Assembly (NCBI GenBank): GCA_025937035.1
Contig: JAICSG010000373.1
Location: 1-5,043, forward strand
DNA from: Thermoanaerobaculia bacterium
Lineage (GTDB): Bacteria > Acidobacteriota > Thermoanaerobaculia > Multivoradales > UBA5704
Direction of reading: 5' to 3'
Length of the DNA: 5,043 nt
Below the pieces are notes generated by a model. That model had not been told where the DNA came from and did no database searches. It saw nothing but the letters and a program-made list of their open reading frames with translations. A program made the translations under genes and the position numbers. Positions 1 to 5,043 of this stretch are shown in pieces. How positions within the stretch are numbered: the first letter of the stretch is position 1; every line of letters starts with the position of its first letter.

Positions 1-1
1 G

Positions 2-1495
2 AAGGAGGATTTCCAGGTCTTCGAGGACGGCAATCCGGTGGAGATCTCGAACTTCTTCGCCGAGAGCCGCGGCACGGCGCCGGCCGGCTCCGGAGGCCCT
101 GGCCCGGCGACCGCCGCTCCGGAGCGCCCCATGTCGCAGCGGCTGCGGCTGGTGGTGTTCATCGACGACGTCAACCTCTCGCAGGCGAACCGCGTGCGGA
201 TCCTCCAGAACACGGGGAGGTTCCTGCACTCCGAGCTCAAGCCGGGGGACGAGGTGATGCTCGTCCGCTACGCCCAGAAGCTGGACATCCGCCGGCAGCT
301 CACGCCCGACCTCCAGCGGGTGGACGCGGATCTCGCGGAGATCCTGAAGCTTCCCACCGACGTCCGGAAGTACCAGCAGAGCTTCGGCCAGGCCATCACC
401 AGCATCTCGGCCTCGCTGCGCGGCAGCGGAGTGCGCGGCGGCGGGGAGTCGACCGAAGGTATGGAGATCGAGCATCAGCTCGAGTCCTGGGCCGGCGAGG
501 AGGGCATCATGGTGCAGGGGTCGCTCGACGCGCTCGACTCGGTGGTGAGCTGGCTCGCGGGCGTGCCCGGCCGCAAGGCCGTCCTCTACGTGAGCGACGG
601 CCTGCCGATCACCCCCGGCCTGGACCTGTACACCGCCTACTCCCGCGCCCCCAAGGAGGCCTCGATCACCCAGCGGGTCCCGGCGATGAACGCCGAGAAG
701 TACGACATGACGGCGCGCTTCCGCCAGCTCACCGCGCACGCCAGCCGCAACCGCGTGGCCTTCTATCCCATCGAGGCCTACGGCACGCGGGACGGCAGCG
801 CGGTCTCCCTGTTCGATTCGGTCTCCCTGGAGACCCGTCAGGCGGGGCTCCGCTTCCTGGCCGACGACACCGGCGGGCGGGCCCTGCTCAACGCCACGGA
901 CGTGCCCGGCGCCCTGGCCAGGGTCGCCCAGGACTTCGAGACCTACTACTCGATCGGCTATCAGCCGAAGCGGGCGGGGGACGAGGCGGAGCACAAGATC
1001 GAGGTGAAGGTGAAGGCCCGGGGGGCCCAGGTGCGCTACCGCCAGTGGTACCGCGACAAGCCGGTCAGCGAGATCGTGGCCGAGGCCACCCTGGCGGTGA
1101 TGCGCTTCGGCCCCGACGACAATCCGCTGGGCGCCAAGGTGGAGGTCGTCCCGAGCAAGAAGCCCGGCGAGACGCTGGTACGGGTGCAGGTGCCGGTCGC
1201 CAAGCTCTTCCTGCAGCCCAACGGAACGAGCCGTCAGGGCCAGCTCCGGCTCTACGTGGTGGCGAGCGGCGAGGGCTCGACCACTCCGGTCCGCCAGACC
1301 AAGCTGGTGACGGTGGAGGTCCCGGAAGCCGAAGCCGCGGCAGGCTCGAAGAAGGAGTACACCCACGAGATCGCCATCCCGCTGAAGCCGGGGTTCTACG
1401 CGTTGGGGGTGGGCATACGGGATGAGCAGGCGGCGACGACTTCTTACCTGCGGCGGGAGGTCACGGTAAGCGGGGACAGCGCGGCGCGGCGGTAA
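2..1495 (+). CDS. VWFA-related domain protein, C-terminal part (start lies outside the window)
   Basis: The reading frame is open from the left edge to a TAA at 1493-1495, giving 497 residues. The ATG at 38 is internal: the codons before it read KEDFQVFEDGNPVEI, the conserved segment just before the VWA domain in acidobacterial VWFA-related proteins, so the true start is upstream. The VWA fold begins at about 149 (RLRLVVFIDDVNLS). Its metal site is degenerate, with D-D-V-N-L-S where a classic MIDAS has DxSxS. A later VWA strand ends in VLYVSDG (581-601). The VWA part closes with YYSIGYQPKR (944-973) and a basic strand ending RYRQWYRDKP (1034-1063), matching the family's usual YxLGYxP and R-x-GY ending. 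About 140 further residues look like a beta-sandwich (LKPGFYALGVGIRDE, then REVTV). A Gly/Glu-rich insert lies near 421-500. The protein is probably exported, judged by family and by its paralogue at 2703. Substrate and partners are unknown. Confidence 0.9.
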   Translation, partial: KEDFQVFEDGNPVEISNFFAESRGTAPAGSGGPGPATAAPERPMSQRLRLVVFIDDVNLSQANRVRILQNTGRFLHSELKPGDEVMLVRYAQKLDIRRQLTPDLQRVDADLAEILKLPTDVRKYQQSFGQAITSISASLRGSGVRGGGESTEGMEIEHQLESWAGEEGIMVQGSLDALDSVVSWLAGVPGRKAVLYVSDGLPITPGLDLYTAYSRAPKEASITQRVPAMNAEKYDMTARFRQLTAHASRNRVAFYPIEAYGTRDGSAVSLFDSVSLETRQAGLRFLADDTGGRALLNATDVPGALARVAQDFETYYSIGYQPKRAGDEAEHKIEVKVKARGAQVRYRQWYRDKPVSEIVAEATLAVMRFGPDDNPLGAKVEVVPSKKPGETLVRVQVPVAKLFLQPNGTSRQGQLRLYVVASGEGSTTPVRQTKLVTVEVPEAEAAAGSKKEYTHEIAIPLKPGFYALGVGIRDEQAATTSYLRREVTVSGDSAARR

Positions 1496-1497
1496 GG

Positions 1498-2616
1498 CTA
1501 CTCCCCTCCGAACAGACCCGCCTGGATCTCCGCCGGCTCGGGCGGGGTGGCGTCCCCCACCCCCTCCTCCGGCGGCATCTCCATCTCCGCCATCTCCAGG
1601 GCGTGCGGCTCGGCGGCGATCGCCTCGATGCCGGCCGCGGCCGGCATCTCCTCAGGGAGAGGGATCGGCGGCAGGTAGACGTAGCGCCCCAGGCCGCGGT
1701 GGAACTGCATGCCGGTGGCCGCCTCGCGGGAATTGCGGAGCTGGTTGATCTTCGAGTCCAGATCGTCGATGAAGTGGAGGGCCAGGGCCTCGGGGGTCAT
1801 CGGCTCCACGGGGGAGGCGAACTCCTTCTTCCCCTGATGGGAGAGGACCATGTGCTCCAGCAGGATCCGCAGGTCCTCGGGGAAGCCCGGGATCGCCGCG
1901 CAGCGCTCGATCAGCAGGTCGCGCCCCATCACCACGTGGCCGATCAGCCGCCCCTCCAGGGTGTAGTCGTTGGCGGGCATGGCCCCCAGCTCCTTGAGCT
2001 TGCCCAGATCGTGGAAGAGCACGCCCACCAGCACCAGGTCGCGGTCGAGCTCGCGGTAGTGGGAGCAGACCAGCCGCCCCAGCTCCGCCATCGAGACCAC
2101 GTGCTCCAGCAGGCCGCCGCGGTAGGCGTGGTGCATCGCCTTGGCCGCCGGATGCTCCCGCAGGGCCTTGCCGTGGATGGCGATCGTCTCGGCCGCCAGG
2201 CGGCGCATCACCGGCCGCTCCACGTCCTCCGAGTAGATCCTCTCCAGTCTTCTCCAGAGATCATCGATGTCCTCCCGGGTGGACGGGATGAGCTTCGATT
2301 CGTCGAATCCGTAGTGGCGGTCGGCCTCGCTGGCCTGGCGGCACTCGTCGATGTTGAGCTGGAGCTGATCGCGGTAATTCTTCACCGAGCCGCGGAAGGC
2401 CACGAACTGGTGGGTCTCGTACGCGGCGTTAAGGGCGGGGCTGTCCGACCAGACCTTGGCCACCATCGAGCCGGTGGAATCCGCCAGCTCCATGTCCAGG
2501 AAGCTCTTGCCGTTGCGGTCCTGGCGCTGCTCCTTCTTGGTGAGCAGGGCGAACCCCTGGACGTTGTCTCCGGCCTCCCAGTCGCGGATCGGTGCATTGC
2601 GCAAAGTCTTCGGCAT
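1498..2616 (-). CDS. yhaM: YhaM-family 3'-5' exoribonuclease (OB-fold + HD domain)
   Basis: Predicted cytoplasmic RNA-trimming enzyme of 372 residues. An N-terminal OB-fold of about residues 15-95 (GFALLTKKEQRQDRNGKSFL, then LADSTGSMVAKVW) should bind nucleic acid. A metal-dependent HD domain of about 165-295 follows: H172 in GGLLEH, H202-D203 in FHDLGK, H227 in LIGHV, H255 and H260 in EHMVLSHQGKKEFASPVEP, and D284/D285 in FIDDLDSKINQ. The order and wording match Bacillus YhaM closely; that family is known as Mn-dependent 3'-5' exoribonucleases. The gene symbol names the family and does not prove orthology. About 50 extra acidic, Ala/Pro/Met-rich residues follow the core (usual family length about 310-320). 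The frame is open up to an ATG at 2691, but I chose the ATG at 2616: the 25 extra residues do not look like family sequence, and a candidate promoter lies between the two ATGs. There is no good Shine-Dalgarno at 2616. It converges on the preceding gene and diverges from the next. Confidence 0.92.
   Translation of the reverse strand: MPKTLRNAPIRDWEAGDNVQGFALLTKKEQRQDRNGKSFLDMELADSTGSMVAKVWSDSPALNAAYETHQFVAFRGSVKNYRDQLQLNIDECRQASEADRHYGFDESKLIPSTREDIDDLWRRLERIYSEDVERPVMRRLAAETIAIHGKALREHPAAKAMHHAYRGGLLEHVVSMAELGRLVCSHYRELDRDLVLVGVLFHDLGKLKELGAMPANDYTLEGRLIGHVVMGRDLLIERCAAIPGFPEDLRILLEHMVLSHQGKKEFASPVEPMTPEALALHFIDDLDSKINQLRNSREAATGMQFHRGLGRYVYLPPIPLPEEMPAAAGIEAIAAEPHALEMAEMEMPPEEGVGDATPPEPAEIQAGLFGGE
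1501..1656 (-). other. Acidic low-complexity C-terminal tail of the YhaM-family protein
   Basis: After the core ends near residue 320, about 50 residues rich in Glu, Ala, Pro and Met follow, including HALEMAEMEMPPEEG, before the ending AGLFGGE. On the + strand the Met/Glu stretch appears as three CATCTCC copies at 1576, 1582 and 1591, an imperfect short repeat. The tail is absent from the compact YhaM of Bacillus and is probably disordered. Its role is unknown. Confidence 0.6.
1627..1648. repeat. 22-bp perfect palindrome within the 3' part of the nuclease gene
   Basis: The left half GATGCCGGCCG (1627-1637) and the right half CGGCCGGCATC (1638-1648) are exact reverse complements with no spacer. 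On the minus strand it encodes the MPAAAGI stretch of the acidic C-terminal tail. It lies about 130 nt beyond the stop codon of the convergent + strand gene, so it would form a strong hairpin in the read-through RNA of that gene as well as in the nuclease mRNA. No T-run follows on either strand, so it is not a classical terminator. Confidence 0.55.
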
Positions 2617-2625
2617 GGCCGACTC

Positions 2626-2655
2626 ATAGTAGTCTCTCCCTGGCAGCCCTGCCAA
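2626..2655 (-). promoter_or_regulatory. Candidate sigma70-type promoter of the YhaM-family gene
   Basis: Read on the minus strand, TTGGCA (2655-2650; 5 of 6 to the -35 consensus) is followed by an 18-nt spacer and TACTAT (2631-2626; 4 of 6 to the -10 consensus). Only 9 nt separate the -10 from the ATG at 2616, so transcription would begin about 2-5 nt before the start codon and the mRNA would be nearly leaderless. This fits the absence of a well-placed Shine-Dalgarno there and argues against the upstream ATG at 2691. Matches of this quality also occur by chance, and the consensus in this phylum may differ. Confidence 0.4.
2641..2654. promoter_or_regulatory. 14-bp perfect inverted repeat, possible operator
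   Basis: TGGCAG, a 2-bp CC spacer, then CTGCCA: both 6-bp arms match perfectly. The repeat overlaps the candidate -35 of the nuclease promoter (2650-2655) and lies in the divergent intergenic region, a position typical of a repressor site. No regulator is encoded in the window, so the binding protein is unknown and the site may be fortuitous. Confidence 0.35.
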
Positions 2656-2656
2656 C

Positions 2657-2673
2657 CGGGAGATGGTTTCCCG
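2657..2673. repeat. Small inverted repeat (CGGGA / TCCCG) in the divergent region
   Basis: CGGGA at 2657-2661 pairs with TCCCG at 2669-2673 across a 7-nt loop. The site lies between the candidate nuclease promoter and the start of the + strand gene, so it could form a hairpin in the leader of that gene's mRNA or serve as a second operator. No U-run follows, so it is not an intrinsic terminator. With only 5-bp arms in GC-rich DNA, chance occurrence is plausible. Confidence 0.25.
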
Positions 2674-2692
2674 ATGGCATCGGGCATGCATC

Positions 2693-2696
2693 GAGG
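2693..2696 (+). promoter_or_regulatory. Ribosome binding site for the GTG start at 2703
   Basis: GAGG ends 6 nt before the GTG, a normal Shine-Dalgarno distance. Together with the signal peptide that follows directly, this fixes the start at GTG 2703. The nearby ATGs at 2674 and 2686 are in another frame that stops at 2704-2706. Confidence 0.7.
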
Positions 2697-2702
2697 CATC
2701 GC

Positions 2703-5043
2703 GTGAAAACCCGGATTTCGCTGTTTTTCCTGCTCCTTGCCCTCCTTCCGCTCGTCCTCCTGCACGCTCAAGGGTTGCAAGAGAATGATCCGACCCTCTG
2801 GCCGGAGCCCGATCGCGCCTTCTTCCAGGACGGTCCCGGGCTGCTGCTGACGCCGGAGCAACGCACCGAGCTGCGCGGCTTCAACCCGGAGGCGCGGTCG
2901 CGTTGGATCCAGGACTTCCTGGGCCACGACCCCAACCCCGCGACGCCGGTCAACGAGCTGCGCGAGGCGATCACCCGCCGGCAGCGGCTCGCCAACGACG
3001 AGTACCTGTCGCCCCAGGACGTGCGGTGGCAGCTCCTGTTCCTCCACGGCAAGCCGGACGACCGGCTGCAGATCGACTGCGGCACCGCCTTCAAGCCGCT
3101 CGAGATCTGGAGCTACCGCACCGGCACGGGGCCGGACGGCAAGCCGCTGCTGCGCCCGCTGGTCCTCTATGCGCCCGAGCGCGGCGTGCCGTACCACCTC
3201 TGGCTGCCCAGCGACTCCAAGCGCGTGCTCTTCACCTCGCAGATGGAATACTGGCTGCAGCAGTGGGAAGAGCTGCACAGCCAGATCGGCGCCGAGCGCT
3301 TCGACCTTCAGGTCTGCAAGGAGGCGAAGAAGGTCGACGAGGCCACGGGAGTGCCCGGGTTGACCGGCGTCGGCTCGCGGAAGTCGAAGTTCCACCCGAT
3401 CGACAACTCCTCCTGGCTGGCGCCGCCCAAAGAGGTCGCCTCCTGGGCCCGCGAGGCCGCGGCCACCGAGGTCCCGGACCCGGCGCCCGCCCTCAAGATC
3501 GGCTCCGCGGAGATGCGCTTCCCCGACAGCGACGGCCAGCGGATCGTCACCCGGGCGCTCGTCCAGCTTCCGCCCGACTCCGGGGTGAAGCCCTCGGCGG
3601 ACGCCAAGCCCTACGTCCGCCTGATCGTCGAGGGGATGGTGGAGCAGCAGGACAAGCAGTTCGAGGACTTCCGGATGCGCTTCCAGCTCCCGGCGCCGAA
3701 GCCGGACGAGCCGGTGGTGCTGGCGATCGACCGCGCCCTGCGGCCCAAGGAGAGCTTCGTCCTGCGGCTGCACATCAAGGACGAGGTGGGCGGCGGCGAG
3801 ACCTGGGTCTCGCGCGGCTTCCGGGTACCGATGGAGCCCGTCCCCGATCCGACCCCGGCGGTCGCCGTGGCCGCCCAGGGGGAGCTGGTGCCGCAGAAGA
3901 CCGCGGCCGGCGCCGACAGCCTCCTCCTGCTCCCCCCTACCGAGGACGTGCTGATCGGGCTCTGGCGAGCCGAGGCGATCGTCACCGGCGAGCGCATCCA
4001 GAAGGTCACCTTCCTGGTCGACGGCAAGACCCAGCTCACCACCTCGAAGAAGCCGTTCTCGGCCGAGGTGCGCCTCTCCAGCTTCCCCACCGAGCAGACC
4101 GTGCGCGCCGAGGGCTACGACGCCGAGGGCAAGCTGGTCGCCGCCGACAACGTGATCGTCAACCAGCCCAAGGGCGCCTTCAACGTGCGGATCGTCTCCC
4201 CGGCCAAGGGGAGCCGGCCGGAGGGAAAGCAGACCCTGGCCAAGGCCGAGGTGTTCGTCCCCGACGGCCGCATCCTCCGGTCCCTGGAATTCCGGGTCAA
4301 CGACAAGCTGGTCAAGTCCCTCACCAAGCCGCCCTGGCAGGCCGAGGTGCCGGTTCCGGAAGGCGACCTCGTCTACCTGACCGCGGTGGCGACCCTGGAC
4401 GACGGCACCCACGTCGAGGCGCTCCGCTACCTGCGGGCTCCCGAGAACGTCTCCGAGGTGGACGTCGATCTCGTCGAGCTCTACACGGCGGTGACCGACC
4501 GCTCGGGCAACCTGGTCAACGATCTCAAGCAGGAGGACTTCGAGGTCTACGAGGCGGGCAAGAAGCAGGAGATCGTCAAGTTCGACGCGGTGAAGAACCT
4601 GCCGCTGACCGTCTGCATGCTGATCGACACCTCGGGCTCGATGTCCTCCTCGCTCGCCTCCGCCCAGCAGGCGGCGACCGGCTTCCTGCAGAGCGTGATG
4701 AAGCCGGGGGACAAGGCCTTCGCGGTCAGCTTCGCCCGCCGGCCGCGGCTGGAGATCGCGCCTACCGACGACATCGGAGCCGTCATCCAGGCGATCTCCG
4801 GGCTCCAGGCCGTGGGCGACACGGCGCTCCACGACGCCCTGGTCCACAGCCTCTACTACTTCCGCGGCGTCAAGGGGCAGCGGGCCCTGGTGCTGCTCTC
4901 CGACGGCGACGACAACTCCAGCTACATCACCTACAAGGAGGCGATGGAGTATGCCAGCCGGAGCGGCGTCGCGGTCTACACGATCGGCCTCAACCTCTCC
5001 TTCCTGGACACCGGGATCAAGTCCAAGCTCAACGAGCTCTCGA
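2703..5043 (+). CDS. Secreted GWxTD-like / Ig-like / VWA domain protein (3' end outside the window)
   Basis: The first 780 residues of a large exported protein; the frame is still open at the right edge. The GTG start is supported by GAGG at 2693-2696 and by an immediate signal peptide: MKTR, a hydrophobic Leu-rich core at about 5-20, and likely cleavage after LHA (residue 22). Residues about 65-175 resemble the GWxTD domain: DPNPATPVNELREAITRRQ, then WQLLFLHGKPDD, then PLEIWSY. The GWxTD pentapeptide itself is missing (SPQDVRW occupies its place). Residues about 262-376 are a beta-rich domain. Two similar Ig-like domains occupy about 406-487 and 491-578. The family's pre-VWA segment (VTDRSGNLVNDLKQEDFEVYEAG) spans 598-619. 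The VWA domain from about 634 has a complete MIDAS: D642-T-S644-G-S646, T707 in GDTALHDAL and D734 in LLSDGDD. A metal-dependent ligand-binding role outside the cytoplasm is inferred; the ligand is unknown. It is divergent from the nuclease gene. Confidence 0.93.
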   Translation, partial: MKTRISLFFLLLALLPLVLLHAQGLQENDPTLWPEPDRAFFQDGPGLLLTPEQRTELRGFNPEARSRWIQDFLGHDPNPATPVNELREAITRRQRLANDEYLSPQDVRWQLLFLHGKPDDRLQIDCGTAFKPLEIWSYRTGTGPDGKPLLRPLVLYAPERGVPYHLWLPSDSKRVLFTSQMEYWLQQWEELHSQIGAERFDLQVCKEAKKVDEATGVPGLTGVGSRKSKFHPIDNSSWLAPPKEVASWAREAAATEVPDPAPALKIGSAEMRFPDSDGQRIVTRALVQLPPDSGVKPSADAKPYVRLIVEGMVEQQDKQFEDFRMRFQLPAPKPDEPVVLAIDRALRPKESFVLRLHIKDEVGGGETWVSRGFRVPMEPVPDPTPAVAVAAQGELVPQKTAAGADSLLLLPPTEDVLIGLWRAEAIVTGERIQKVTFLVDGKTQLTTSKKPFSAEVRLSSFPTEQTVRAEGYDAEGKLVAADNVIVNQPKGAFNVRIVSPAKGSRPEGKQTLAKAEVFVPDGRILRSLEFRVNDKLVKSLTKPPWQAEVPVPEGDLVYLTAVATLDDGTHVEALRYLRAPENVSEVDVDLVELYTAVTDRSGNLVNDLKQEDFEVYEAGKKQEIVKFDAVKNLPLTVCMLIDTSGSMSSSLASAQQAATGFLQSVMKPGDKAFAVSFARRPRLEIAPTDDIGAVIQAISGLQAVGDTALHDALVHSLYYFRGVKGQRALVLLSDGDDNSSYITYKEAMEYASRSGVAVYTIGLNLSFLDTGIKSKLNELS
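3918..4436 (+). other. Tandem pair of related Ig-like domains inside the secreted VWA protein
   Basis: Two consecutive segments follow one pattern. The first (3918-4163) has LLPPTEDVLIGLWRAEAIV, then KVTFLVDGK, then KKPFSAEV, then VRAEGYDAEGKLV. The second (4173-4436) has VRIVSPAKGSRPEGKQTLAK, then SLEFRVNDK, then KPPWQAEV, then LTAVATLDDGTHV. The shared order of an opening P-containing turn, an [EF]F-x-V-[DN]-[DG]-K strand, a K-P-[FW]-x-A-E-V strand and a D-x-G turn indicates an internal duplication of a bacterial Ig-like fold. Such domains usually act as spacers or binding modules in exported proteins. Confidence 0.6.

Noticed and set aside
38..40. ATG at 38 as the true start of the first gene
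   Set aside because: The frame is open to the left edge, and the preceding 12 codons encode the conserved pre-VWA segment (KEDFQVFEDG), so this Met is internal.
1576..1597. CATCTCC repeats as a possible repeat array or CRISPR remnant
   Set aside because: There are only three short copies, two of them touching, and they encode the Met/Glu-rich tail of the nuclease. This is low-complexity coding sequence, without spacers of regular length.
2597..2630. A + strand promoter for the secreted VWA gene (TTGCGC at 2597 with CATAGT at 2625)
   Set aside because: The spacer would be 22 nt, too long for a sigma70-type promoter, and the -10 matches poorly. I could not support any specific promoter for that gene.
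2617..2691. A 25-residue N-terminal extension of the nuclease from the ATG at 2691
   Set aside because: The extra residues (MHARCHRETISRL and on) do not resemble the family, the ATG would sit upstream of the best promoter match, and the family-like sequence begins right after the ATG at 2616.
1603..2706. A 367-residue open frame on the + strand, antisense to the nuclease gene
   Set aside because: It is codon-aligned with the nuclease gene on the other strand and explained by the same lack of TTA, CTA and TCA codons. Its His/Gln/Val-rich translation is typical of antisense shadow frames.
3169..3363. Short open frames overlapping the three main genes in other frames (for example 3169-3363 +, 3611-4090 -, 4547-4822 -)
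   Set aside because: All lie inside well-supported genes, have compositions dominated by Arg, Ser, Pro and Ala, and show no recognisable domain.
2382..4847. An 821-residue open frame on the minus strand, antisense to the secreted VWA gene
   Set aside because: Its codons are exactly aligned with those of the + strand gene, so a stop would need TTA, CTA or TCA codons in that gene, which are very rare at this GC content. The translation is rich in Arg, Gly, Leu, Val and Asp without a recognisable domain, and it runs through the divergent promoter region into the nuclease gene.

Overview
This is a high-GC window (codon third positions almost all G or C) with three protein-coding genes packed almost end to end, plus an 86-bp divergent control region. 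The two outer genes encode secreted proteins with the layout known as the acidobacterial VWFA-related domain, one of them joined to a GWxTD-type N-terminal domain. That combination points to Acidobacteriota or a close relative. This is an inference from protein families, as no rRNA or other marker is present.

Layout. (1) Positions 2-1495, + strand: the C-terminal 497 residues of a VWFA-related protein whose start lies left of the window. (2) Positions 1498-2616, - strand: a complete 372-residue OB-fold plus HD-domain protein of the YhaM 3'-5' exoribonuclease family. It converges on gene 1 with only 2 bp between the stop codons. (3) Positions 2617-2702: the divergent intergenic region, with a candidate sigma70-type promoter for the nuclease, a 14-bp inverted repeat overlapping its -35, a second small hairpin, and the ribosome binding site of gene 3. 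(4) Positions 2703-5043, + strand: the first 780 residues of a second VWFA-related protein, running off the right edge. It starts at a GTG that gives a clear signal peptide, followed by a GWxTD-like domain, a beta-rich domain, two tandem Ig-like domains and a VWA domain with an intact metal site.

How the genes fit together. Genes 1 and 3 share the segment before the VWA domain (a D-F-x-V-[FY]-E motif) and are probably paralogues of an exported, adhesion- or assembly-type protein family of unknown substrate. The nuclease acts on RNA in the cytoplasm and has no obvious functional link to them. It sits inverted between the two paralogues, so it cannot be co-transcribed with either. I see no tRNA, rRNA, CRISPR, transposase, integrase or phage gene, and nothing that makes a convincing new defence or mobile system. 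The points most worth a second look are the GWxTD-like plus VWA fusion, the contrast between intact and degenerate metal sites in the two VWA proteins, a possible near-leaderless promoter for the nuclease, and a 22-bp perfect palindrome inside the nuclease gene.
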